Part shown: positions 1 through 10,491 of the stretch, piece by piece
Numbering within the stretch: position 1 is the first letter of the stretch
How the letters are laid out: every line of letters begins with the position of its first letter
NCBI GenBank assembly: GCA_007026445.1
Contig: VDMD01000081.1
Span: 1-64,000, forward strand
Reading direction: 5' to 3'
Length of the DNA: 64,000 nucleotides
DNA from: Schizophyllum amplum
Taxonomy: Eukaryota; Basidiomycota; Agaricomycetes; Agaricales; Schizophyllaceae
Position numbers and translations under genes: made by a program
The notes under the pieces: generated by a model
The model's database searches: none
What the model saw: only the letters and a program-made list of their open reading frames with translations
Told to the model about the DNA's origin: nothing

Positions 1-504
1 GTTCAGCAGAAGGTAAATTGAGCAGGATAAGGCAGACTTACCGATAGGCAATACCCTGCCATCAAAGACATACGACGCGACGACGCCATCCCGGCAAACG
101 TTGTCGCAGCAGCGGCGGCCGGCGAGCTCGCGCACGTCCCGTCGGGCATCAGCGGCGGGTTCGGCGGTGCGACGTAGTCGTCCCGACCAGCAGTAGCGGT
201 GTGGGCAGCCCCTCCTTCTCCGACTTCGTCGTGACCAATGGGCTCTGGAAGAGAGAAGCCGATTTCGGGTGCTCATGTCACGTGAGCACCCAGAATCCGT
301 ATGCGTTGGCTCGGGCGCGCCAGGCCGCTCAAGAGGCAGATCGTCGTCGCGCTGTTGCTCGTCCTCGCGATGCTCATCGGCATACTCGAAGTGCTCCTCA
401 TCGACCTCGTCCACACGCTCGAGTTCGTGCAGGACGAGGGTAGCGACACTCCGAGCGTCGTTGCCGTCATCTTCAAGCAACACCCACCTGTAGACCCGCG
501 ACAT
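1..504 (-). CDS. Possible 5' part of an unidentified gene, running off the left edge
   Basis: On the minus strand an ATG at 504 opens a frame (MSRVYRWVLLEDDG...) that stays open to the window edge, with an acidic Asp/Glu-rich stretch near residues 30-55. A good 5' splice site (GTAAGT) is read on the minus strand at about 41-36, as expected at the end of a coding exon. The second half (about 250-50) looks more protein-like in another frame (reading ...DDYVAPPNPPLMPDGT...), so an intron or frame change in the middle is likely. I do not recognise the family. The plus-strand 190-residue reading frame over 301-873 looks like a shadow. Confidence 0.3.
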   Translation of the reverse strand, partial: MSRVYRWVLLEDDGNDARSVATLVLHELERVDEVDEEHFEYADEHREDEQQRDDDLPLERPGAPEPTHTDSGCSRDMSTRNRLLSSRAHWSRRSRRRRGCPHRYCWSGRLRRTAEPAADARRDVRELAGRRCCDNVCRDGVVASYVFDGRVLPIGKSALSCSIYLLLN

Positions 505-1889
505 CCCTGCACAAACTCCTTCAAACACTGCCACATGCCAACCTTGCGAAGTGTGCACGTGCTGGCGGCATACGACAATTGGCGAGTGGTTGTAGTCGTA
601 TGGCGAATGGGTAGCGTGAGGCGCGGAGAGGGCCGAAGGTGGATGTCGAGTGCAGAAATGGGTGAGCCGCTAAGGGGATGCAAGGTAGTCGTCGTTTGCG
701 GACCGTGCAGAGACCGCCGGAGCGATTGCGATGCCGATGGGCCGCAGGTGTGCGAGAGATCGAGAATGGGATGCGAGGCGGGCGGGTGGTATGTCGGGGT
801 GGCCAATCTAGACACGGCAACCCTCAAGGGTCCCTGTATGCGAGGGGTGGGCGTGAGGAACGCAACGCGCTAGCGTGCTGGTGCTGATAGCGACGCGCAT
901 AAGCAGGAGCGCAGCTGCCGATCATGCCGTTCACTGCTTAGCGTGAGGGTGAATGAGATGCGCAAGATGGCGGATATTGCGAATGGCCTGGACAGCATGC
1001 TCATTGCTAGGCAAAGCTTGGTCAGAGTCGTGGATCCACTTCAAGTAAGATGATCACGCACCTGAAATGCCCATCGCGCAGGCTCCCCCCTAGCGCGACC
1101 GCGTATTCAGTACAGAGCTCCAGCGTATGGCGGGAGGCAAGAGGCGATGAGAGGGGGGGAGCGTGGCTGATATCAGTCAAGCGCTAGAGGACGCGAACGA
1201 CGGTGAAGGCAAGAGAAGACAATGGCGCCGTTGGCGCGCCGCCGATCTCGGCGATACGCCTAAAAGGGGTATGATGCCCCGCCACGCGCACTCACGTACC
1301 GGACCCGAAGGCCCCGCCCGAGTACACAATGGGTTCCTCAGGTATTCTCGAGGCCTCGTAACCCGTCATTGTTCAGGCGTAACCGACAGCGTAACCGGGG
1401 CATGGGTTACGACTAGGTACACTCTATGTATACGTCTCTGGAGAGACACAGCGTCGACCGCTCGCCCAGCTATCGTCTTGCGGTACAATCCGACTCGGGC
1501 GTCTCGTGGAAGGCGGAGGACGCGCGCGGGCGTCTCGTAGCAGGCGCACGAGACGTGCGGGGGTGAAGGACGCGGGCGGGGCCAAGCGCTCGACGAGCAG
1601 CAAGGCGCCCAGGGCGATCTCACGACGGTCAACGATATTGAGGTGCGTAGTGCACCTACTTCACAATGTATCAGGTCTCTGACTCCGTAGCCAGGCTCCA
1701 TCTACAGTTTTCCGTCGCGGACCAGCGGACACTGGGCTTCTGCGCGCAGGCGCCGCCGAGATATCGAGGTGCGTAGCGCAGCTCTTTACTACAGTCCAAC
1801 ATCCTGAAACCGTATACAAAGTACTCGAATCGGAGTCCTCTTCGATAAGCCTCTGATCGAACGCGTCGTTCCCCGACGCATTGGGAACC
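505..1889. other. Region without a recognisable gene
   Basis: Open frames here are short, overlap on both strands and show no family motif. Two related segments, at about 1632-1662 and 1760-1790, both read as gatatYgaggtgcgtag, an imperfect direct repeat. I see no RNA gene. Confidence 0.4.
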
Positions 1890-4140
1890 CGACGCCCGCA
1901 CTCGAAGTACGAGAGAGCTCGACCCGCGCGTCGAAGACCTCGTCCCCGCCCCGCTTCAAGACCTCGCCCCCAGACCCGCAGTCGAAGACCTCGCCCCCGC
2001 CCCCCGCCCTGCTCAAAGAGGAGCTCGCCTCCGCCACGCGGTCGAAGAGGACTCGCCCCCGCCCACCGCGCGTCGTAGACCTCGTCCCCGCCCCCGCGCT
2101 CGACGAGGACTCGCTCCCGCCCGCCCGCCCGCGCGTCGAAGGACCCGCCCACCGCCCGCCCGGTCGAAGTGGACTCGCCCTCGACCCGCGCTCGAAGGGG
2201 ACTCGCCCCCGCTCCCGCCCGCCACGTCGTAGTACTCGTCCCCCGCCCCGCCCCCGCCCGCCTTGGTCGAAGACCTCGCCTCCGCCCCGCTCGCAGAAGC
2301 CTCGCCCACCGCCCGCTCGAAGACTCCCTCGTCCCGCCCGACTCGCTCCAAGACCTCGCCCCCGCCCCCGCTTCAAGACCTCGACCCCCCTCCCGCTCGA
2401 AGAGGAGCTCGACCCCCGCCCTGCTCGAATGACCTCGGCCTCGCCCTCCCGTGCTCCAAGACTCCCTCGTCCCACCAGCCCGCTCCAAGACCTCGACCCT
2501 CGACCCCAACCCGCTCCAAGACCTCGACCCCCGCCCGCTGCCGCGTCGAAGTACTCGACCCCCGACCCGCGGTCGAAGAGGCCTCGCACCGCGCTCGAAG
2601 AGGACTCGACCCCCACCCGCCACGTCGAAGAGGAGCTCGCCTCCGCCCACCACATCGAAGTGGACTCGCCCCCGACTCGCCGACCCGCCCGCTCGAATGG
2701 AGCTCGCCCCCGACCCACGCTCGAAGGGGCCTCGCCTCCGTCCCCACCCGACCCCCACGACCCCGCCCCGCGGTCGAAGTACACGCCCCCGCCCACCGCG
2801 CTCGAAGACCTCGTCCCCGCCCGCCACGTCGAAGACGATAAGCTCGCGACCCACCACGTCGAAGGGGACCCGCCCCCGACTCGCGGTCGAAGTACTCGCC
2901 TCTCCCCCGACCCGCGCTCGAAGAGGAGCTCGACCCCAGACCCACGGTCGAAGAGCCCCGCCCGCGGTCGAAGGGGACTCGCCCGCGCGTCGAATGGAAC
3001 TCGCCCCCGACTCGCAGAGGCGAAGGGGACTCGCCCCCGCCGCGTCGAAGGACAACGCGGCCCGCCCGTACTCGCGGTCGAAGACCTCGCCCCCGCCCCG
3101 CGGTCGAAGGACGAGCTAGCCCGCCCCGCGGTCGAAGGAGGCCTCGCCCCGCGCGTCGAAGACCTCTCCCCCGCCCGACTCGCTCGAAGACCTCGCCCCC
3201 GCCCGCCCGCTCGAAGACGACCCGCTCCCGCCCGCCCGCGCGTCGAAGAGGACTCGCCCGACTCGAGGTCGAAGGGGACCCGCCCTCGCCCGCTCCAAGA
3301 CCTCGCCTCCACCACGCGTCGAAGTGCTCGCCCCCGCCCGCTCCGCTCGGTCGAGGGGCCTCGCCCCCCGCCCGCGCTCGCGCGTCGAAGAGGAGCCCGC
3401 CACGCGTCGAAAGGGGACTCGACCCCCGCCCGCCACGCATCGAAGAGCCCGCGACCCGCAGTCGACGAGGACTCGTCCCCGCCCCGCTCGAAGACCTCGT
3501 CCCCCGCCCCCACCCACCACGTCGAAGGCCTCGCCTCCGCCCGCCCTGCTCGTAGACCTCGTCCCTCGCCCGTACTCGCGGTCGAAGGACTCGCCCCCCG
3601 CCCGACCCGCGGTCGAAGAGGACTCGCCGACCCACGGTCGAGGGGCCTCGCCCCCGCCCGCGCCCGCTCCGCTCCAAGGACTCGCCCCCGCCCTGCTCCG
3701 CCCCAAGACCTCGCCCCCGCCCGTACTCGAAGAGGACTCGCCCCCCGACCCGCGGTCGAAGACGTGGACCCCACCACGTTGAAGACCTCGCCCCCGCCCA
3801 CCGCGTCGAAGACCTCGCCTCCACCCGCCGCATCGAGCGACCCGCCCGACCAGCTCGCGGTCGAAGGGGACTCGCCCCCCGCCCGCGCGTCGAAGACCTC
3901 GACCCGCCTCCGCCCGCGGTCGCAGTACTCGTCCCCTCCCCAGACCCGCCGCGTCGAAGACCTCGCCCCTGCCCGCCACGTCGAAGTACGCGGCCCCCCG
4001 CCTTGGTCGAAAGGGGCCTCAACCCCCGCCCGCGTCGTCGAAGGAGGAGCTCGATCGACCCGCCCGCTCGAGGGGCCTCGTCCTTACACTGCATTCGGCG
4101 ACCTCGCCCCCGCCCGACCCCCGCCCGTACTCGCGGTCGA
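1890..4140. repeat. Degenerate C-rich minisatellite block
   Basis: Some 2.2 kb is built from variants of a unit of roughly 24 bp, with a core like gtcgaag plus acctcgcccccgcccgc. Units differ in length and spacing, so no frame is kept. The long frames on both strands (670 residues minus, 740 residues plus) are Pro/Arg/Ser-rich translation artefacts of the repeat. The plus strand is strongly C-rich; the composition switches at about 4140 to a purine-rich plus strand. Confidence 0.85.
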
Positions 4141-4425
4141 AGACGGAGAGGACAGGCGAAGACGCAAAAGGAAGGGCGAGGAGGGTTCGAAGACGAAGAG
4201 GGCGACGCGCAGACAAGGGGGTGGTGGACACGCTGTTGAAGGTGAGGGCGAAGGCGGGCTCGAAGATGGGGAGGGCGAAGGTGGGAGAGAAGGCGGATGG
4301 GTGCTGCAGGTAATAACGAAGAGGACGAGGAAGGGATACGAGGGAGGTGGCGCGAAGACGGTCATAGGAGCCCGACCCGCATCGAATGTTCTCGCGGCGG
4401 GCATTCCTTGGCCTTCCATGCGTCC
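4141..4425. other. Purine-rich flank of the C-rich minisatellite
   Basis: The plus strand becomes G/A-rich (gaagacgaagagggcg-type sequence) directly after the C-rich array. No gene recognised. This is the first of three pyrimidine-to-purine switches in the window. Confidence 0.5.
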
Positions 4426-4429
4426 GTCG

Positions 4430-4640
4430 ACTAGGTCAACACCATGTCCGGCGAGTAGGTCGACACCATGTCCGTCGAGTAGGTCGACGCCATATTTGTC
4501 GGCGAACAGGACCATGCCTCGCTCGGCGAACAGGACCATGCCTCACTCGGCGAACAGGACCATGCCTCGCTCGGCGAACAGGACCATGCCTCGCTCGGCG
4601 ATCAGGACCATGCCTCGCTCGACGACCACGCAGGCAATGC
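4430..4640. repeat. Two neighbouring 24-bp minisatellites
   Basis: About three units built on gtaggtcgacaccatgtccg (4430-4495) are followed by about six units of tcggcgaacaggaccatgcc plus ctcgc-type ends (4498-4625). The period of 24 bp keeps a frame, so repeated octapeptides appear on both strands, but nothing supports a real gene. Confidence 0.85.
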
Positions 4641-4810
4641 TTCATCTGTGAGTGTGCCGTGCGTCATAAATGTGCTCGGCTCCGTGCGTCATAAACATGC
4701 TTGGCTCCCCTTCTCTCTATTCGTCTGTCTCGTTCCCCACGTTGTCTCGTTCCCCACGTTGTCTTTTTCCGTCCTCTGCACTGACTTTCCCTGTTCGCTC
4801 CATACTCTCC

Positions 4811-5097
4811 TTCTGTCCTCCCGTCCTTAATTCTGTCCTCCCGTCCCTAATCCTGTCCTCCCGTCCCTAATTCTGTCCTCCCGTCCCTAATTCTGTCCTC
4901 CCGTCCCTAATCCTGTCCTCCCGTCCCTGATTCTGTCCTCCCGTCCCTAATCCTGTCCTCCCGTCCCTAATTCTGTCCTCCCGTCCCTAATTCTGTCCTC
5001 CCGTCCCTAATCCTGTCCTCCCGTCCCTGATTCTGTCCTCCCGTCCCTAATCCTGTCCTCCCGTCCCTGATTCTGTCCTCCCGTCCCTAATCCTGTT
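4811..5097. repeat. 20-bp minisatellite, about 14 units
   Basis: The unit ttctgtcctcccgtccctaa (second base t or c, taa sometimes tga) repeats with an exact 20-bp period and very little divergence. That suggests recent amplification. Confidence 0.95.
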
Positions 5098-5100
5098 GTT

Positions 5101-5300
5101 CCCCACGCTTACCATCTGCTGGACCTCACGCTTACCATCTGCTGGACCTCACGCTGATCATCTGCTGGACCTCACACTGATCATCTGCTGAACCTTACGC
5201 TCACCACATGTTGGACACCACACTCATCGTCGGACACCACACTCATCATCGGACACCACACTCACCACATGTTGGACACCACACTCATCGTCGGCAGCCA
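5101..5300. repeat. 23-bp and related short arrays
   Basis: About four units of cacgcttaccatctgctgga plus cct (23 bp) are followed by repeats built on ggacaccacactcatcgtc, some with an inserted acatgtt. They lie between other arrays without a gene. Confidence 0.85.
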
Positions 5301-5439
5301 GCGGCGACTCGTTGAACTGGGCGGGATTGATGCCCGTTAATCACACAACCGAGCATCCCGCCTGAACTGCGCGACCCCCGCCCGAACTGCGCGACCCCCG
5401 CGTGATTATCCCGTCATGCGAGTTCGACTTTCGGTGGGC

Positions 5440-5600
5440 GTCGACGGGGAAGAGAGGCGTCGGCGGGGAAGGGAGGCGTCGGCGGGGAAGGGAGGCGTCG
5501 GCAGGGAAGGGAGGCGTCGGCGGGGAAGGGAGGCTTCGAGTTGAGCGGCGCGAAGGAGGGAGCGGCGCGAGCGAGGGAGCGGCGCGAAGGAGGGAGCGAG
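5440..5600. repeat. 19-bp G-rich minisatellite followed by a shorter array
   Basis: About five units of gaggcgtcggcggggaagg (19 bp) pass into units of gggagcggcgcgaagga. No gene. Confidence 0.85.
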
Positions 5601-5639
5601 CTTGGGCCGTCGAAGCAGCCGAGGTCAGTTCGTTGCGCG

Positions 5640-6020
5640 GGGTCTCTCGCTTTACGAGGTAGTGAGGTAGTACTCTCGCTTTACGAGGTAGTGATAGACA
5701 GCATCTGCAACAGTTCCTTTACAGCATCTGCAACAGTTCCTTTACAAAGCCTATCCTAGCGTCTCCGCTGCACTCCTGCAGCGCTGCTTCAGCCTTGCTG
5801 CACTCCTGCAGCGCTGCTTCAGCCTTGCTGCGCTCCTGCAGCGCTGCTTCAGCCTTGCTGCTACATCAGGATCTAGTCCTTTCCACAGGATCTAGTCCTT
5901 TCCACAGGATCTAGTCCTTTCCACAGGATCTAGTCCTTTCCACCCTGCCGAGACATCTATGGCCGCCTGTACCGTGTCCGACGCGTCACTCTATGGCCGC
6001 GTGTCCGACGCGTCACGATG
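5640..6020. repeat. Chain of short tandem duplications
   Basis: In order: a duplicated ctctcgctttacgaggtagt segment; two units of agcatctgcaacagttcctt plus tac; three units of a 30-bp repeat containing tcctgcagcgctgcttcagc; four units of aggatctagtcctttccac (19 bp); and a duplicated segment ending gtccgacgcgtcac. Each array is seeded from different sequence. Confidence 0.85.
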
Positions 6021-8347
6021 TCGGCGTAGGTCGGCTAAGTACGTGCGAGTAATTCAGTACCGCCTTCAGATAGTCTATCCTGTTCAACTCCACACGGCTG
6101 TTGTAAGACCTAGTTGCCAGAAGTCTGCGGTGTGTGACGGCCACTTTAGCGGCATCTGCTGCTTGATCGTGACGAGAGAGCTTGGAATAGGCGAGGGACA
6201 GGTTATACTCCGCCGCGGCAAACGCACGTCGAGCAGCGAGGTCGTCACTATCATGTTCGAATAGCAAACGACGAACAAGAAATGCGCCCGCGAAGAACTG
6301 CAATGCCCGAGATCCGTCGGTGTCGATTCGGCGTCGTCCAGCATCATCGAGGGAGCCAGAAATGTTATCGTGGATGCTGGTGTCATTCATGCACAGGAGG
6401 GCCGCACGCAGGAGTAGTTTAGCTTCGGACAGATGCTAGTTCTCGTGTAACAGGTGTCCAGCCGCTTTTGCAAAGGCGCTACAACAGCACTCGACAAAGC
6501 GCGCCCGCAGACGTTCCGGAGCCGTATCCATCACGATCTCGCACTGGCGCAGATTCGCGTGTACTTCCGTCCATCGCCACTCTTCCCTCGATCTGAGCGC
6601 GATCCAGACATCGACCAGGACAGCGACAGATTCGCAGTATGAGGTCGCCATATGTATGGTGTGTGAGCTTTTTGTTGACCAAGTCGACGTAGGATGGAGG
6701 TCGGGCGGCGGATTGTGCTGTACATCTCGCCATCATCGGAGCGGAGAATGAGAAGGGCGCGCGCCTTCGCCCGCAGAGCGAATGCGTGCTCGCTCTCACG
6801 CTGCGTAGACGCGTCCGGAAGGCCTTCGTATAGGAGCAGAACGTGCTCGACCATAATCAGGGCTAGTTTATCGGCGCCCCGATCCGCAGCAGCACCGCGC
6901 GACGACTGAATATATTGTGTTGCCAAATTGATAATCGCGACAGCGAGTCTTGCTTTGTTGTCCCTCTCCTTCGGCGGCAGACCATCATACCCCTCAAGAT
7001 GCGTTTGCCGAGGTGGACGTCATAGCGCTCTGTGGTCTCGTAACAGCGCGCGAGGCCAACCAGAGCGATCGCCGTATGCACTCGATAGTCGGTGCCCAGC
7101 GATTGGTAGATGCTCACCGCTTCTTTCGAGCGCGCGACCGCGTGGCCTTGACGATCGAGTTGACAGAGAAAGACAGACATGTTGTGTAGAGTAGCTACAC
7201 GATGAGGTTTCGCGGGGCGATCGCGAGGCAGGCGTCCGAGGAATCGAAGCCGCACGTCTTCGGCGATTGCGTAGGCTTGCTCGAAAAAAGGCGCAGAGAC
7301 AGCTCCTGAAGCGGTGCGACATCCGCCAGATTTCGTGCTGCCCAGTGTGTTGTCTGCGAAGCTATATCGATAGCTCTTGGAAGAGCAGATCCGCTGTCCA
7401 AAAGCACGGCGCTTCGCCTCGAAGATGCTGAGACGTCGTCGTATATGAGCTGCATTGCGATATCTCCCTCGCCTACTGAACAGACTTTTGACGAGATAGC
7501 CGAGAGAGTTCTCGACAATCGCTGCTTGAGCATAACCTTTGTGTTTTTGTGAGACTTTTAGCCAAAAACAAACACTCCACACCGACCTCCATCTTCCCCG
7601 CTAGAAGCGCCGATGCGTCCGACTGGGCGACTCCGTTATGTGTTAGGATTATGAGGAGGGCTTGTTTCACGTCCTTGATGTCTGATGCCAGGCGTCGCTT
7701 GATCTGCATCAATTCCGTCTTCACAGCGTCCAGCCTGTCGCTATTGTCACTGACAGTCCGCTCGATGCGTATGCCAGTGAAGACCTGAGCGAAACGTGTG
7801 AGTATAATGAATGCCGCGGTAAGGCAGGACTTACAGAAAAAGAGCGATAACATCGAGATATCTGCTTCTTGATGTCGCGCAGTGAGTCCTCAATACCGGA
7901 TTGGCGCGGAGCTCTCCACAACTTGTCGAAGATCCCAGTTGCGCTCGGTGTCGCCAGCTCTTCGCACTTCTTCTTGCAGTCGACCAGCTCCCTGGAGAGA
8001 TAGTGTAGATGCGAGGTGAACGACGTAAAAGAAATGCGAGCGCACCTTTGAAGCTTCTTCAGCGCATCACGCGCATTCAGCGGAAAGTGCCTGTGCGCAT
8101 AGGCGCTCATCTGCTTTCGCAGAAGCATAAGGTCTGCCTGAATGTCCTTGACAAGCTTCTCCCTAGCCGCACGGTTGCCGTCGACCTGCATGCAACATGA
8201 GATGGGTACAACGAAGTAGCCCGGCGAGGCGTGAAAACATAGTACCTTGTCGTATGCGTCCTTTGCCAATTTGATGCCGTCGAAAATCTTGAGAGGGGCG
8301 TCAACGACGCTGATGCAGCCGGATACGACTCCAAGGACTTCAGCCAT
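6013..8347 (-). pseudogene. Helical N-terminus plus tetratricopeptide-repeat protein, apparently broken
   Basis: Start at 8347 (MAEVLGVVSGCISVVD...). The first ~150 residues, spread over several exons with clear GT-AG introns, form an all-helical region resembling the N-terminal domains of fungal NLR/STAND-type proteins. The second half has TPR-like helix pairs (for example ATLHNMSVFLCQLDRQGHAV and AAEYNLSLAYSKLSRHDQAA). No NB-ARC or NACHT P-loop was seen between them. Two lesions appear: the frame changes at a run of six Ts (minus strand, about 7284-7289) just before FEQAYAIAEDV, and an in-frame TAG at 6436-6438 interrupts LLHEN/HLSEAKLLL. The stop could instead be a 3' splice site, and either lesion could be a sequencing error. 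By family this would be a protein-interaction scaffold; its role is unknown. Confidence 0.55.
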
Positions 8348-8765
8348 GGTAGGTGTGTGCGCGAAGCGAAGGGAGAATGGGGAGATGTTGGTAAGTGAGA
8401 AGCGCAGTCCCTTCACGCGGCGGTGCTAGAGCGTCCGAAAGATGTAGGCCGACGGCCATCGGGGCCGCCGCCGTTGACTCGACTGTGTTGCGGCGATTCC
8501 GGATGACCCAGGAGGACAGTACAGTAGACAAGCGCTGCATTCAGTGAAGCATTGAGTGAGCCAAGAATATCACTGCCATAGATCAGACCTTCGCCGGAGC
8601 CTATACAAAGTCCATGTTTGAGTGCGTCCAGGCCAGACGTGTATCACAAGCTAACATGAACCATACAAACAATCAATAAATTTACAGCACTGTTACACCT
8701 TTTGTCAGCGAGGTAACTGTCGAGCGCCGGTCAATTTCACCTAGATCATTTCCGTCGCCCCCGAT
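8348..8765. other. Intergenic region
   Basis: This lies between the start of the TPR gene and the 3' end of the MYND gene, both on the minus strand. It presumably holds the TPR promoter and the MYND 3' UTR. No repeats or further genes seen. Confidence 0.5.
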
Positions 8766-10157
8766 TCAGCGACGCAGGACTACGGGCTTCTTCCTCTCCA
8801 TGGCCTCCCGAGCATGCTCCAGCTCCTCCAGCGACGAAAATACCTCGTGCGAGTGATCCTCGTCGAAGCCGATCCCCTCCATGCCCTCCTTAAAGATCAG
8901 GTATCCCGACTCACTCGACATGAACCGATCCTCCCTCGGGATCTCCTTGAACACCTCGTACGCCTTCTTAACGTCGGCACACACATCCTTATGCGGCGCG
9001 CGCTTCCAGCGCCAGTGCTCCCGCTGGCACCCGCGCGAGCAGTACGCGGCGATGCGGCACGCGCAGACGCGCATGCCCGCCGGCTGGTATTCCGCCGGGC
9101 GGAAGCAAATCGGGCTCATGCACTCGCGGCGCTCCTGCAGGTCGGAGAGCTTGCGATAGAGCAGCATGTGCGGGCGCCCGAGGCCCGCCAGCGCGTCGTC
9201 CAGCGAGGGCCACTCGCGCGGCGGGCGCGCGTCCTCGGGCATCGCCAGCCAGGCGGCCTGCTCGAAGTTCCCGCAGATGCGCCGGTAGTCCGCCTTTTCT
9301 TCGTCGTCGAGGTCAAGGCGGGGGAGGAGTTCGAGGAAGCGGCCGACGTCCTTGTAGAGGGCGGGCGCGATGGGTGCGAGCCAGTCGGACCAGTCGTCGC
9401 ACACTTCATGAATCTCGTTGCAGAACTCGCTGATGTGGCGAATGCTGTGCAGGGGTTTTGGGAACGACAGCGGGGGATCGTAGGATTTCTCGATGGACGT
9501 GATAGAGTCGTGGAAGCGCCGCCCGACGTACTCGCGCAGTTCCGCGGACTCGGCGACCGGGCGGCGAAGAGAAGGGCAGAGCTTCATGATGCTGGCAAGG
9601 AAGAAGAGCGGGAACGTCTGCGTCTTGAAAGTTTTTTCTGTGAATTTGAGCCACTGCAGGCACGCCTGGATGACGGGATACGGGCCGTTGGGCAAAAGCG
9701 ACGCCGTCGAAGGCGGCCACTTCCCACGCGCGCCAGCTTGGTCCAGCGATGCGGGCGTCACCTCCCCGAGAGCCTGGCAGACAGCGCTCGCAAGGCTCAT
9801 GACGACGCGCGGGAAGCTGTGGTCGACGACGCCCGTGGCCCTATGCGCCATCGGCTCCTCGTGGAAGCGCCGGGGGACGTAGTCGCGCATGTCGCACCGA
9901 CACACCCACAGCGACTTTTCCATCTCTTCGATTTGCTCGTCCGTGAATGGAGTGCTGACGAAGGTGAGCGCGAGATTGAGTAGGTCCTTGAACCTGGATC
10001 GTATGTGCCGCTCCCACGTGTCTCCGACCTTGATGAACGCGAGGCCGTCAGAGAGGACTGGTATGCACATTGGTGCAATGGAAGGGTTTTTGAGAGACTG
10101 TACTACGAGTGAGGCAATACGGAGATCTACAGTCTTGAGGTCCTTGGCAGACGCCAT
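8766..10157 (-). CDS. MYND-type zinc finger protein
   Basis: A single uninterrupted frame of 463 residues starts at ATG 10157 (MASAKDLKTVDLRIASLV...). Near the C-terminus, residues about 346-393 form a MYND finger: CMSPIC, then CAC, YCSRGCQ, HWRWK, HKDVC, with the expected Cys/His ladder. The first pair is spaced C-x4-C rather than the usual C-x2-C. The large helical N-terminal part matches the layout of the many Agaricomycete MYND proteins whose N-terminal region has no named domain. MYND fingers bind proline-rich peptides, so a protein-interaction role is likely; no SET domain is present. The gene looks intact. Confidence 0.85.
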   Translation of the reverse strand: MASAKDLKTVDLRIASLVVQSLKNPSIAPMCIPVLSDGLAFIKVGDTWERHIRSRFKDLLNLALTFVSTPFTDEQIEEMEKSLWVCRCDMRDYVPRRFHEEPMAHRATGVVDHSFPRVVMSLASAVCQALGEVTPASLDQAGARGKWPPSTASLLPNGPYPVIQACLQWLKFTEKTFKTQTFPLFFLASIMKLCPSLRRPVAESAELREYVGRRFHDSITSIEKSYDPPLSFPKPLHSIRHISEFCNEIHEVCDDWSDWLAPIAPALYKDVGRFLELLPRLDLDDEEKADYRRICGNFEQAAWLAMPEDARPPREWPSLDDALAGLGRPHMLLYRKLSDLQERRECMSPICFRPAEYQPAGMRVCACRIAAYCSRGCQREHWRWKRAPHKDVCADVKKAYEVFKEIPREDRFMSSESGYLIFKEGMEGIGFDEDHSHEVFSSLEELEHAREAMERKKPVVLRR

Positions 10158-10491
10158 TTTTTCTACTTAAGGCCCGAAGATTAGAAGCTCTTAGTTTGAT
10201 TCTGGCAGGCGCAATAGTGCTTACAGATATCTTAGCTGAGTGAGTCTGTAGTTCAAGTCAACGGACGAGGGTTTCACGGTCGGAGACGCGACAAGAAGGG
10301 TGGAAGGAGATGGTGGGCGACGCGAAGATGCGTGCGTGACGCCTCGCGTACTGTACGGCATCACAGTCATGTGACTAAAGTTCGAGCCAAGCATGGCACA
10401 ATAAAGCGAGTCATTGTGTGCTAAGGACGCGCAGAAGCAATACAAGAAGCGATATTGTTCAAACAGACACGTATGTATATACTCAGAGACG
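10158..10491. other. Intergenic region
   Basis: This is the promoter side of the MYND gene and the 3' flank of the dynamin gene. Nothing else recognised. Confidence 0.5.

Noticed and set aside
1661..4651. Very long frames (464-740 residues) on both strands, Arg/Gly/Ser/Pro-rich
   Set aside because: They arise from the C-rich minisatellite, overlap one another on both strands, and show no domain or intron structure.
4811..5097. Regular 20-bp repeat as a possible CRISPR-like array
   Set aside because: The units are directly contiguous without unique spacers, so it is a minisatellite in a eukaryotic genome.
8814..9983. 389-residue plus-strand frame opposite the MYND gene
   Set aside because: It is an antisense shadow of a clear MYND-finger coding exon in GC-rich DNA.
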